Positions 7,764-14,993 of a DNA stretch of 28,441 nt are shown in pieces. Source of the stretch: DASUAO01 sp035763745. GTDB taxonomy: Bacteria > Actinomycetota > Acidimicrobiia > IMCC26256 > PALSA-555. Positions within the stretch are counted from its first letter, which is position 1. Every line of letters starts with the position of its first letter. The position numbers were made by a program, and so were the translations under genes. Under the pieces are notes generated by a model. That model was not told where the DNA came from, did no database searches, and saw only the letters and a list, made by a program, of their open reading frames with translations. Where the stretch lies: positions 1 to 28,441 of the forward strand of contig DASUAO010000052.1 in NCBI GenBank assembly GCA_035763745.1. Reading direction: 5' to 3'.

Positions 7764-8138
7764 ATGAGCGATGAGGAACGACGGGAGCGGGGCGAACGCA
7801 TCTGGCGCGAGGTCATGGAGTTCGACGCCCTGCCGGCGACCGAGCCCTACACCGAGTTCACCATCGACACGGTCTTCGCCGAGCTGTGGAACCGACCGGG
7901 CCTCTCACGCCGGGATCGCCGGCTCATCTCACTGACGATCTGCGCGATGTCGGCGCAAGGCATGGCGATGGGCGCCCACGTCGCCGCCGCGCTGAGCAGC
8001 GGCGACCTCACCGTCGAGGAGCTCGACGAGTGGGTGCTCCAGCTCTCGTTCTACGGCGGCTGGCCGGTCGGCTCGTCGGCCTACGCCGCCCTGCGCACGG
8101 CGGTCGCCAAGGCCGCGGCACGTAGCGACACTGCCTAG
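7764..8138 (+). CDS. Carboxymuconolactone decarboxylase-like (AhpD-fold) small protein
   Basis: This 124-residue protein fits the CMD family: an all-helical core with LWNRPGLSRRDRRLISLTIC followed by the A-helix, then MGAHVAAALSSGDLTVEELDEWVLQLSFYGGWPVGSSAYAAL split across the HxxxAL and the GGWP turn. It has His70 in GAHVAA but no AhpD-type CxxC pair, so a redox role is unlikely. Relatives act as 4-carboxymuconolactone decarboxylases or gamma-lactone/isomerase-like enzymes, and many are uncharacterised. It stands alone between a divergent SDR3 and a convergent LLM2 (9-base gap to its stop). A role in ring or lactone processing is conceivable but not shown. Confidence 0.83.
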   Translation: MSDEERRERGERIWREVMEFDALPATEPYTEFTIDTVFAELWNRPGLSRRDRRLISLTICAMSAQGMAMGAHVAAALSSGDLTVEELDEWVLQLSFYGGWPVGSSAYAALRTAVAKAAARSDTA

Positions 8139-8147
8139 CGGACTGGC

Positions 8148-9023
8148 CTACCGGTCGGCGACGAGGTCGGCGACGAGGTCGAGGCAGCGCAGATCGGTCG
8201 TCGCGGGGACGAGGATGCACTCGTCGCAGCCTGCGGCCTCGTACGCATCGAGCGCCGCGTTGATGCGATCGGCGTCGAACGCCTCGACCATGCCGGCCAC
8301 CATCTGCGCGACCTCCGTGCCGAACACGCCGAGGTACTCGCTCGTGAACGAGCGCAGGCGCGCATCGGCCTCCGGACCCAGCGCGAAGAAGAACCCGCTC
8401 ACGAGCCGCGGGGCGGCGTCCCGCCCGGCGTCGACCCATGCGGCCTCGGCGGCCCGGAACGAGCCATCGACCTCGGCGCCGTCGGCGGTGACCGAGAACC
8501 CGGAGATGCCGTCGGCCCAGACCGCGGCGCGCGCGAGCGCCTTCGGGCCCATCGCGCCGGCCAGGAGGCGTGGCGAGGCCTGCACCGGGTCGGGACCGAT
8601 CGGCGAACCGTCGGCCGTGGCCCCACCGCCCCACAACCGCCGCATCTCGGCGACTGCCTCGTCGAGACGTTGGTGGCGATGCGCGAACGACACACCGAGC
8701 GCGGCGTAGTCCTGCTCGCGGCCTCCCACCCCCGCGCCGATCTCGAGCCGGCCGTTCGAGAGCACGTCGATCGTGAGCAGCTGCTTGGTGACCATCGCCG
8801 GCGCGTGCCACGGGAGCACGAGCAGGTTGGCGAAGATGCGCACCCGCTCGGTCAGTGCGGCCGCGGCGGCGCAGGCCGTCAACCCTTCGACGTTGTGGAA
8901 CGTGATGCGCTCCCCCGCGGAGATCGACGAGAACGACCCGTCGTCGATCCCGCGGCACCAGGCCTCGAACGAGTCGTGATCGATCCCCCGGGCCATCTGC
9001 GGGATCGCGACGCCGACCTCCAC
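8148..9023 (-). CDS. LLM-class flavin/F420-dependent oxidoreductase, LLM2
   Basis: This 291-residue luciferase-fold protein starts at GTG 9023 (VEVGVAIPQMARGIDHDSFE), 16 bases after the stop of the upstream acyl-CoA dehydrogenase; the longer frame to 9185 lies inside that gene. Typical segments are RVRIFANLLVLPWHAPAMVT, DVLSNGRLEIGAGVGGREQD and a C-terminal ECILVPATTDLRCLDLVADL. This is the short F420-dependent-like type (compare about 290-340 residues in actinobacterial LLM proteins), different from LLM1. The cofactor is inferred. The tight spacing with acyl-CoA dehydrogenase 3 indicates a shared transcript and perhaps successive redox steps on one CoA ester. Confidence 0.85.
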   Translation of the reverse strand: MEVGVAIPQMARGIDHDSFEAWCRGIDDGSFSSISAGERITFHNVEGLTACAAAAALTERVRIFANLLVLPWHAPAMVTKQLLTIDVLSNGRLEIGAGVGGREQDYAALGVSFAHRHQRLDEAVAEMRRLWGGGATADGSPIGPDPVQASPRLLAGAMGPKALARAAVWADGISGFSVTADGAEVDGSFRAAEAAWVDAGRDAAPRLVSGFFFALGPEADARLRSFTSEYLGVFGTEVAQMVAGMVEAFDADRINAALDAYEAAGCDECILVPATTDLRCLDLVADLVADR

Positions 9024-9039
9024 GACGGTCCGCGCTCCG

Positions 9040-10209
9040 CTATCGCGGTGCGCGCGGCATGCCGAGACCGGCCATCTGGATGATCTCGCGCTGCACCTCG
9101 TTGACGCCGCCGCCGAAGGTGCCGACCGGAGCCGAGCGGTAGGCCTGCTCGAGCTGGCCGTGGAGCACCGCGCCCGGCGAACCATCGGTGATCGTGGCGT
9201 ATGCGCCCACGATCTCCATGAGCCGGCGCACCGAGGTGCACTGCTCCTCGGTGCCCAGCACCTTCATCGCAGACGCGTCGGCGGGGTTGAGGTCGCCGGT
9301 GCCCGACGCGACCTTCCAGTTCATCAGCCGCATCGCCTCGACCACCGCATGCACGCGCGCAAGGGACAGCTGGACCCACTCCTGGTCGATGACCCGCGTG
9401 CCGTCGGGGAGCACCTCGGTGGCCGCCCACCCCCGCACCGACTGGAGCTGGCGGTCGATCTTCCCGGCGGGCCCGAGCGCCACCCGCTCGTGGTTGAGCT
9501 GGTTCGTGATCAGCTTCCAGCCCGCGTTCTCGGCCAGCATCACGTTCGTCACCGGGACGCGCACGTCCTCGTAGAACGTGGCGTTGGTGTGCCCGCCGCC
9601 GAGCACCCAGATCGGCGAGTGCTTGAAGCCCGGCGACGTGGTGGGCACGAGGATGATCGAGATCCCCTTGTGCTTCGGCGCATCGGGGTCGGTGCGGCAG
9701 GCGAGCCACACCCAGTCGGCGTCGTGGCCGCCCGTGGTCCAGATCTTCTGGCCGTTGATCACGTACTCGTCGCCGTCGCGGACGGCCTTCGTGCGGATCG
9801 AGGCGAGGTCGGTGCCGGCGCCGGGCTCGCTGTAGCCGATGGCGAAGTGCAGCTCGCCGGCGACGATCTTCGGCAGGAAGTAGTCCTTCTGCTCGTCGGT
9901 GCCGTAGTGCATGATCGTCGGCCCGACGGTGTTGAGCGTCACCAGCGGCAGCGGCACACCGGCGGTGTTGGCCTCGTCCCAGAAGATGTACTGCTCGAAC
10001 GGCGTGAACCCCCGCCCGCCGTACTCCGTGGGCCAGCCCACGCCGAGCCAGCCGTCGCGGCCGATCTCGAGGACCAGCTCGCGGTAGGCGGTGCCGCCGG
10101 CCTCGCCGCCGACGAGCGCGGCCCGCCGCTCGGGCGTCATGAGCGACGCGAAGTACTCGCGCACCTCGGTCTGGAGGGCTCGCTGCTCCGGCGTCAGGTC
10201 GATGTGCAC
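9040..10209 (-). CDS. Acyl-CoA dehydrogenase 3, FadE29-like, no adjacent partner
   Basis: This 389-residue enzyme starts at GTG 10209 (VHIDLTPEQRALQ), aligned with the start of its relative at 1480-2655. It shares most motifs with that relative: LGVGWPTEYGGRGFTP, IGYSEPGAGTDLASIRTKA, NGQKIWTTGG, NQLNHERVALGPAGK with Glu241, and the end FGGGVNEVQREIIQMAGLG. It also lacks the REQF-type FAD segment, so by analogy with ChsE it should need a FadE28-like partner. None is adjacent; the only one in the window is at 315-1442. The longer ATG frame to 11262 runs antisense through the BKACE gene and is rejected. It is followed at 16 bases by LLM2 and is divergent from BKACE. The substrate is inferred to be a branched or steroid-derived acyl-CoA. 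Confidence 0.9.
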   Translation of the reverse strand: MHIDLTPEQRALQTEVREYFASLMTPERRAALVGGEAGGTAYRELVLEIGRDGWLGVGWPTEYGGRGFTPFEQYIFWDEANTAGVPLPLVTLNTVGPTIMHYGTDEQKDYFLPKIVAGELHFAIGYSEPGAGTDLASIRTKAVRDGDEYVINGQKIWTTGGHDADWVWLACRTDPDAPKHKGISIILVPTTSPGFKHSPIWVLGGGHTNATFYEDVRVPVTNVMLAENAGWKLITNQLNHERVALGPAGKIDRQLQSVRGWAATEVLPDGTRVIDQEWVQLSLARVHAVVEAMRLMNWKVASGTGDLNPADASAMKVLGTEEQCTSVRRLMEIVGAYATITDGSPGAVLHGQLEQAYRSAPVGTFGGGVNEVQREIIQMAGLGMPRAPR

Positions 10210-10239
10210 AGGCGGGGCTCCATCGCTTCGGGGGCTCGG

Positions 10240-10251
10240 GACGGTACCGTC
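10240..10251. promoter_or_regulatory. Perfect 12-bp palindrome GACGGTACCGTC
   Basis: The palindrome is at the centre of the 108-base divergent region between acyl-CoA dehydrogenase 3 (start 10209) and BKACE (start 10318). It is a candidate operator controlling both directions. It does not fit the KstR-like motif found elsewhere in the window. Confidence 0.35.
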
Positions 10252-10306
10252 GCGCGTGGAGGCCCACAACACGCCCACACGATGGTCGCGGTGGACCGAG
10301 CGTACG

Positions 10307-10312
10307 AGGAGG
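10307..10312 (+). promoter_or_regulatory. Ribosome-binding site AGGAGG that decides a TTG start
   Basis: A consensus AGGAGG with a 5-base spacer precedes TTG at 10318. The in-frame ATG at 10282 has no comparable site and would add 12 residues not seen in the family. TTG is therefore taken as the start of the BKACE gene. Confidence 0.65.
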
Positions 10313-10317
10313 CCACG

Positions 10318-11298
10318 TTGGCGAGCAAAGCGTCCCGGAAGCGCACCCCGGTCATCATCGAGGCTGCCATCAACGGCACCACCACCAAGGAGCGCAATCC
10401 CCACGCGCCCCGGCTCCCGGAGGAGATCGCGGCCGATGCGCTCGCGTGCCTGGCCGCCGGCGCCGCGATCGTCCACAACCACGTCGACGTGGTCGCGGTG
10501 CCCGGCGAGGAGTCGGCCGCCCGCTACCTCGAGGGCTGGCGGCCCGTCTTCGCCGAGCGCCCGGACGCGCTCCTCTACCCCACGACGAACTTCGGCCCCG
10601 GCGTCGAGGGCGCGTACTCGCACATGGCGCCACTGGCCGCGAGCGGATGGCTGCGCATCGGGATCATCGACCCCGGCTCGGTGAACCTGGGCGGCATCGA
10701 CGACGACGGCACCCCGGCTGCTCCCGGGTTCGTCTACGCCAACTCCTACGGCGACATCCGGCACCAGGCCGCGGTCTGCGCGGGATCGCGGCTCGGGCCG
10801 TCGATGGCGATCTTCGAACCGGGTTGGCTGCGCACCGCGCTGCTGTGGCACCGCGCCGGTCGCCTCCCGCGCGGCGCCATGATCAAGCTCTACTTCGGCG
10901 GCGACGCCGGGTACGTCACGAGCGCCGCCCAGCAGCGCGGGGGCGCGACCTTCGGGCTCCCGCCCACGCCGACCGCACTCGACGCGTACTGCGAGCTGCT
11001 CGACGGGTGCGACCTGCCCTGGTCGGTCGCCGTGATCGGCGGCGACCTCCTCGCGACGCCGGTCGCACGGCTCGCGCTCGAACGCGGCGCGCACCTGCAC
11101 GTCGGCCTCGAGGACTACTCGGGCCCCGAGCAACCGACGAACGTCGCGTTGGTCGAGCAGGCGGTCGCGCTCTGCGCCGAGGTCGGTCGCCCCGTCGCGA
11201 CGAGCGACGACGCCACCGAGATCATCGATCTCCCCCGGCGCGGTCCCGAGCCCCCGGACCACGCCGACGCTGACGACGAGGTCGTCACCTCGGCGTGA
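10318..11298 (+). CDS. BKACE/Kce family (DUF849) beta-keto acid cleavage enzyme
   Basis: This 326-residue TIM-barrel protein is of the 3-keto-5-aminohexanoate cleavage enzyme family. That family is known to condense a beta-keto acid with acetyl-CoA to give acetoacetate and a new CoA ester using a divalent metal. Visible here are the first strand VIIEAAINGTTTKERNPHAP with Glu15, PEEIAADALACLAAGAAIVH, and NHVD giving the metal-binding pair His53 and His55. Also visible are the phosphate/CoA-type LYPTTNFGPGVEGA and, near the end, VGLEDYSG with Glu265, matching the conserved Glu of Kce. The common HxHxRD is here HNHVD, a change next to the metal site that suggests a non-standard substrate. It stands alone, divergent from acyl-CoA dehydrogenase 3. 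The beta-keto acid is unknown. Confidence 0.87.
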   Translation: MASKASRKRTPVIIEAAINGTTTKERNPHAPRLPEEIAADALACLAAGAAIVHNHVDVVAVPGEESAARYLEGWRPVFAERPDALLYPTTNFGPGVEGAYSHMAPLAASGWLRIGIIDPGSVNLGGIDDDGTPAAPGFVYANSYGDIRHQAAVCAGSRLGPSMAIFEPGWLRTALLWHRAGRLPRGAMIKLYFGGDAGYVTSAAQQRGGATFGLPPTPTALDAYCELLDGCDLPWSVAVIGGDLLATPVARLALERGAHLHVGLEDYSGPEQPTNVALVEQAVALCAEVGRPVATSDDATEIIDLPRRGPEPPDHADADDEVVTSA

Positions 11299-11304
11299 GC
11301 CCCT

Positions 11305-12237
11305 TCAGCTCCTGAGGTGCGGCACGCCCTCGGGGAAGTTGAACTCGATCCATCCGCGACCCGTGCGGCCGTCGGGCGTCTCGAACGCGCAGAGCGCGCG
11401 AGGAAAGCGCGATGCCTTGCCCTCCGGTGAGACGAGGAGCACAGGCGCGTGCATCTCGGCCGTCCAGGTGAGGTCGAGGTCGCCCACGGCGAGCGAGCCG
11501 CGGATCGGGAGCTCCTCGTCGTCGAGCTCGTACTCGATGCCGATCTTCTCCGACGGGTGGAGCGCCATGTCCGGCGAGACCACGTACCCGGTCTGGAAGA
11601 TGTCGATCTTGGGGACGATCGACCGGGCGCAGTGCCACCAGGTGTCGTCCTCGAGCCGGCCGGAGCACCACACCCAGCCGAACTGCCACCAGTCCCGCAC
11701 GCCCCACGAGTGGTCGCGCTGGCCGGGGCAGTGCACGTCGATCGTCTCGTCGCCGATCGTCACGGACCCGCGGACCCACGCCGACTGCTCGAAGCGGGTC
11801 GTCGCGCGGTACGGGAACGGCTCGGTGACGCCCTCCCACGTGAGGTCGAGCTGCACCGACACCTTCGGGCCGCGCTCACCGTGGAACGCGTCGGCCGGGT
11901 TCGCGAGCTCGACGCCGGTCCCCTCGGTCGTGATGCGGTACGTGCGGAGTGCGTCGATCGGGCCCCACGAGCCCCGCACCCGGTCGGATGCCGCCTCGAC
12001 GGGTCCCTCCATGGCCGTCGGGCACGGCACCGAGTGGTCCCGCACCACCACGAGCGGCCTGCCCTCGCGTACGAGGTGCACCCAGTACCACGCGACCTCC
12101 TGGTTCGGGTAGAGACCGAGGCGCAGGTACCCGCCGTAGCTCCCGTCCGACGCGGCGAAGTCGTGGTACCAGGACTCCCCCCACAGCGCATCCGTTCCCG
12201 GGAGGTGGCGACCCTCGTCGGTGGCAATCAGCTCCAT
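11305..12237 (-). CDS. DUF7064/DUF7065-type protein of unknown function
   Basis: This 310-residue protein has the motif pattern HCPGQRDHSWGVRDWW in its middle, typical of the DUF7064 family found in mycobacteria and other actinobacteria. The family is sometimes compared with the hydroxyneurosporene synthase (CrtC)/AttH lipocalin-like fold, which fits the alternating beta-strand texture here (GSVTIGDETIDVHCPGQ, RGSLAVGDLDLTWTAEM). It begins MELIATDEGRHLPG; there is no signal peptide or membrane segment. The ATG at 12237 has AGGAGA eight bases upstream. The enzyme activity is not known; a hydratase or isomerase on a lipophilic substrate is only a guess. It is convergent with BKACE (6-base gap) and lies downstream of the HsdA-like SDR behind a stem-loop and a 9-bp repeat. 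Confidence 0.8.
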   Translation of the reverse strand: MELIATDEGRHLPGTDALWGESWYHDFAASDGSYGGYLRLGLYPNQEVAWYWVHLVREGRPLVVVRDHSVPCPTAMEGPVEAASDRVRGSWGPIDALRTYRITTEGTGVELANPADAFHGERGPKVSVQLDLTWEGVTEPFPYRATTRFEQSAWVRGSVTIGDETIDVHCPGQRDHSWGVRDWWQFGWVWCSGRLEDDTWWHCARSIVPKIDIFQTGYVVSPDMALHPSEKIGIEYELDDEELPIRGSLAVGDLDLTWTAEMHAPVLLVSPEGKASRFPRALCAFETPDGRTGRGWIEFNFPEGVPHLRS

Positions 12238-12252
12238 CGGACATCTCCTGTC

Positions 12253-12305
12253 TTCCCCGGTTCCCCGGATTCCCCGGATTCCCCGGATTCCCCGGATTCC
12301 CCGGG
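12253..12305. repeat. 9-bp tandem repeat TTCCCCGGA, about six copies
   Basis: Four exact copies of TTCCCCGGA (12261-12296) are flanked by an eight-base copy TTCCCCGG (12253-12260) and a variant TTCCCCGGG (12297-12305). It lies 16 to 68 bases before the start of the DUF7064-type gene, so on the minus strand it would be in its leader as TCCGGGGAA repeats. It is a short VNTR-like element; a copy-number effect on expression is possible. Confidence 0.9.
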
Positions 12306-12318
12306 TCCTTGGCGAGCC

Positions 12319-12357
12319 AGTGACGCTGAGGTTCCGTCACGAACCACGAGCGTCACT
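12319..12357. terminator. Two-part stem-loop after the HsdA-like SDR gene
   Basis: AGTGACGCT pairs with AGCGTCACT (9 bp). Inside it GGTTC pairs with GAACC around the loop CGTCAC, leaving only GA/ACG unpaired between the stems. It starts 21 bases after the SDR4 stop (12378, minus strand) and lies before the 9-bp repeat. The position suits a terminator or attenuator ahead of the DUF7064-type gene, but no T-tract is present, so an operator or RNA-processing role is an alternative. Confidence 0.5.
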
Positions 12358-12377
12358 TGCTCACCGAGCACCGGGGG

Positions 12378-13142
12378 TCAGATCCGGTCGGGACCGAACA
12401 TGGCGTCGGTCCCCCCGTCGACGAAGAGCGTGCTCCCCGTCGTCCACGACGACTCGCTCGACAACAGGAACCAGACCGCCGCGGCGATCTCGTCCGGCTC
12501 GCCCCACCGGCCGAGCGGGACCGGGAGGCCCCGGATGAGGTCCCCCGTCACCGGGTGCTGGAGGGCCTCCTCGGTGAGGCCGGTCAGCACCGGACCCGGC
12601 GCGACGGCGTTGACGCGGAGCGTGGGGGCCCACTCGACCGCGAGGCGCCGCACCTTGCGGGCGAGCGCGTGCTTGCCGTGCGCGTACACCGTCTCGCCGT
12701 CCATGGTCGCGGCCTCCGTGACGGCCGCGTCCTCGTTCCCGGCCACGCAGGCATCGACGAGGGTCGGGTCGCTCACCGGCACGAGCGTGGCCGAGTTGGA
12801 GGCGATCGCCACCGCCGCGCGCAGCGCGCCGCCCTCGAGGGCGGCCCGCAGGCCGTCGAGCAGCGCAACCGCGCCGAAGTAGTTGATGCGCACCACCATC
12901 TCTGGCGGCGCCGAGGTGCTCCCGCCGATGCCCGCCGCGACCACGAGACCGTCGAGCGTGCCCCCGGCCCGCTCGGCGACGGCGGCGCACGCGGCCGCCC
13001 GTCGGTCGGGTGTCGAGAGGTCGGCGGTGACCTCGGCGTCGCGCACGTCGACGCCGATCACCCGGTGCCCCTCGGCCTCGATGCGCCGACGGATCGCGCC
13101 GCCGATTCCACCCGCCGATCCGGTGACCGCCACGACTCCCAT
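12378..13142 (-). CDS. SDR4, 3-alpha-hydroxysteroid dehydrogenase (HsdA)-like
   Basis: This 254-residue SDR starts directly at the Rossmann strand (MGVVAVTGSAGGIG). It has NYFG with Asn88 or so, Ser115/Ser117 in AIASNSATL, a long insertion of about 35 residues between Ser and Tyr (PVSDPTLVDACVAGNEDAAV region), and Tyr153/Lys157 in YAHGK. The C-terminus runs GDLIRGLPVPLGRWGEPDEI then FVDGGTDAMFGPDRI. The insertion and the GGTDAM ending resemble 3-alpha-HSD/carbonyl reductase of Comamonas and its relatives, a group acting on steroids and xenobiotic ketones. The ATG at 13142 follows GGAG; the in-frame ATG at 13241 is upstream of any homology. Steroid specificity is inferred, not shown. Confidence 0.87.
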   Translation of the reverse strand: MGVVAVTGSAGGIGGAIRRRIEAEGHRVIGVDVRDAEVTADLSTPDRRAAACAAVAERAGGTLDGLVVAAGIGGSTSAPPEMVVRINYFGAVALLDGLRAALEGGALRAAVAIASNSATLVPVSDPTLVDACVAGNEDAAVTEAATMDGETVYAHGKHALARKVRRLAVEWAPTLRVNAVAPGPVLTGLTEEALQHPVTGDLIRGLPVPLGRWGEPDEIAAAVWFLLSSESSWTTGSTLFVDGGTDAMFGPDRI

Positions 13143-13178
13143 CTGCTCCGCTGTCCTCCCCGAGACGTGGTCGCCCGA

Positions 13179-13190
13179 GAACGGGCGTTC
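13179..13190. promoter_or_regulatory. Inverted repeat GAACG-GG-CGTTC
   Basis: Two perfect 5-base arms with a 2-base spacer are in the 128-base divergent region between SDR4 (13142) and amidohydrolase 1 (13271). The arms equal those of the KstR-like palindrome at 3533, with two extra bases in the centre, so half-site spacing would not suit the same protein without change. It is a candidate operator only. Confidence 0.25.
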
Positions 13191-13222
13191 GACGGCGACG
13201 CTAGCCTGACCCCGCGATCGTG

Positions 13223-13239
13223 GGCCCCGCTCCGGGGCC
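13223..13239. other. 7-bp hairpin GGCCCCG-CTC-CGGGGCC before amidohydrolase 1
   Basis: A perfect 7-bp GC stem with a 3-base loop lies 31 bases before the amidohydrolase 1 start. It could be a leader hairpin that shapes ribosome access, or a chance structure in GC-rich DNA. The rest of the 13143-13270 gap holds no clear promoter. Confidence 0.35.
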
Positions 13240-13270
13240 ACGTCCGGGAACCGCGACCACGGGAGACACC

Positions 13271-14989
13271 ATGCTGGACCTGATCATCCGGGGAGCCGAC
13301 GTCGTCGATGGGACGGGTGCCCCGCGCCGCCGCGCCGACATCGGCGTACGCGACGGTCGGGTCGTGGCGATCGGCGACGTCACCGAGGACGCGACGCGCG
13401 TGATCGACGCCGAGGGCCGGGTGGTCGCGCCCGGGTTCATCGACATCCACACCCACTACGACGCCCAGGTCCTGTGGGATCCTGCGCTCACGCCGTCGCC
13501 GTTCCACGGCGTCACCACGATCGTGGGCGGCAACTGTGGATTCACGATCGCTCCCGTCGAGCCGAGCGAGACGGAGTACCTCACCCGCATGCTGTCGCGC
13601 GTCGAAGGCATGCCGCTCGAGTCGCTCGTGGAGGGCGTCGACTACGGCTGGCGCACGTTCGGCGAGTACCTCGACCGCATCGACGGGACGCTCGCTGTGA
13701 ACGCCGGCTTCCTCGTCGGGCACTGCGCGATCCGGCGGGTGGTCATGGGCGACGACGCCGTCGGCCAGGCGGCGTCGGCCGAGCAGATCGCCGAGATGGG
13801 CCGGGTCCTCGCGGAGTCGCTCGCCGCCGGCGGGCTGGGCTTCTCGTCGTCCCAGGCCACCACGCACAACGACGGCGACGGGGAGCCGGTCCCGTCCCGC
13901 GCGGCCGACCCCGAAGAGCTGATCGCGCTGTGCCGGGTCGCCGGCGAGCACGAGGGCACCACGCTCGAGTTCATCCCGACCGTCGGCGAGTTCGAGGAGC
14001 AGCACCTCACGCTCATGGCCGAGATGTCGCGCGCGGCCGACCGGCCGCTGAACTGGAACGTGCTCGTGCCGACCGCGGCGCGCGCCACCGACATCTGGCG
14101 CCGCCTCGAGGCGGGTGACTTCGCGTCCGAGCGGGGCGCCAAGGTGCTCGCGCTGACGGTCCCGGACGTGATGCGCACCCACCTCACCTTCAAGGCAGGG
14201 TTCGTGCTCGACGCGCTGCCGGGGTGGCGCAAGCCGATGGCGCTGCCCGTCCCCGAGAAGATCGCCTACCTGTCCGACCCGCAGCTGCGCGCCGAGCTGG
14301 CCGAGAACGCGGCCTCCCCCGAGGCCGGCCTTCTCCGCGGGCTCGCCCGTTGGGCACACATGACGATCGTCGAGACCTTCTCCGAGGAGAACGAGGGGCT
14401 CGCGGGGCGCACCGTCGGGGACATCGCCGAGGAGCGGGGCCAGGAGCCATTCGACGCGCTCTGCGACATCGCGATCCTCGACGACCTGCGCACGATCCTG
14501 ATGCCCCCGCTCGCGGGCGACGACCAGGAGAGCTGGGAGCTGCGCCGCGACGTCTGGCGCGACCCGCGTGCGGTCGTGGGTGCGTCCGACGCCGGCGCCC
14601 ACCTCGACATGCTCTCCACCTTCAGCTTCTCCACCGCGATGCTCCGCTCGTGCCGCGAGCGCGGGCTCATGCCGCTCGAGGAGGCCGTCAGCCTGATCAC
14701 CGACCGTCAGGCCCGTCTCTACGGCCTGCGCGAGCGGGGTCGCATCGAGGAGGGGTGGCACGCCGACCTCGTGATCTTCGACGAGGCCACGATCGCACCG
14801 GGTCCGGTCACTTGGCGCAACGACCTCCCGGCCGGCGCGGGTCGCCTGTACGGCGAGGCGGTAGGGATCTCCTCCGTCATCGTCAACGGGGTCGAGGTCG
14901 TCCGCGACAACGAGCTCACCGGCGAACGCTCGGGGACCTTGCTGCGCAGCGGTCGCGACACCGAGACCGTCACCGCCGCCACGGGCTGA
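13271..14989 (+). CDS. Amidohydrolase 1, N-acyl-D-amino-acid deacylase family
   Basis: This 572-residue amidohydrolase of the D-aminoacylase branch opens MLDLIIRGADVVDGTGAP. Metal ligands follow in IDIHTHYDAQ (His60, His62), Cys89 in GGNCGFTIAP, and GHCAIR, and the C-terminal catalytic Asp is in GASDAGAHLD (Asp440). It ends with the usual ILRSGRD-like strand (LLRSGRDTETV). Known members remove acyl groups from D-amino acids or hydrolyse dihydropyrimidine-like and other cyclic amides. Many actinobacterial members have untested substrates. The ATG at 13271 follows GGGAG. It is a clear paralogue of the gene at 21640-23373. Convergent with the PPOX gene, four bases apart. Amide or lactam hydrolysis is predicted; the substrate is unknown. 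Confidence 0.9.
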   Translation: MLDLIIRGADVVDGTGAPRRRADIGVRDGRVVAIGDVTEDATRVIDAEGRVVAPGFIDIHTHYDAQVLWDPALTPSPFHGVTTIVGGNCGFTIAPVEPSETEYLTRMLSRVEGMPLESLVEGVDYGWRTFGEYLDRIDGTLAVNAGFLVGHCAIRRVVMGDDAVGQAASAEQIAEMGRVLAESLAAGGLGFSSSQATTHNDGDGEPVPSRAADPEELIALCRVAGEHEGTTLEFIPTVGEFEEQHLTLMAEMSRAADRPLNWNVLVPTAARATDIWRRLEAGDFASERGAKVLALTVPDVMRTHLTFKAGFVLDALPGWRKPMALPVPEKIAYLSDPQLRAELAENAASPEAGLLRGLARWAHMTIVETFSEENEGLAGRTVGDIAEERGQEPFDALCDIAILDDLRTILMPPLAGDDQESWELRRDVWRDPRAVVGASDAGAHLDMLSTFSFSTAMLRSCRERGLMPLEEAVSLITDRQARLYGLRERGRIEEGWHADLVIFDEATIAPGPVTWRNDLPAGAGRLYGEAVGISSVIVNGVEVVRDNELTGERSGTLLRSGRDTETVTAATG

Positions 14990-14993
14990 GCAC

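Noticed and set aside
10282..10284. ATG as start of BKACE
   Set aside because: It has no ribosome-binding site and adds residues with no family homology; the TTG at 10318 follows AGGAGG.
10210..11262. N-terminal extension of acyl-CoA dehydrogenase 3 to 740 residues
   Set aside because: The extension is antisense to BKACE; the family homology begins exactly at the GTG at 10209.
11876..12340. Frame with GNPGNPGNPG collagen-like text from the 9-bp repeat
   Set aside because: It overlaps the real DUF7064-type gene in another frame, and the rest has no sensible composition; the repeat only reads that way in this frame.
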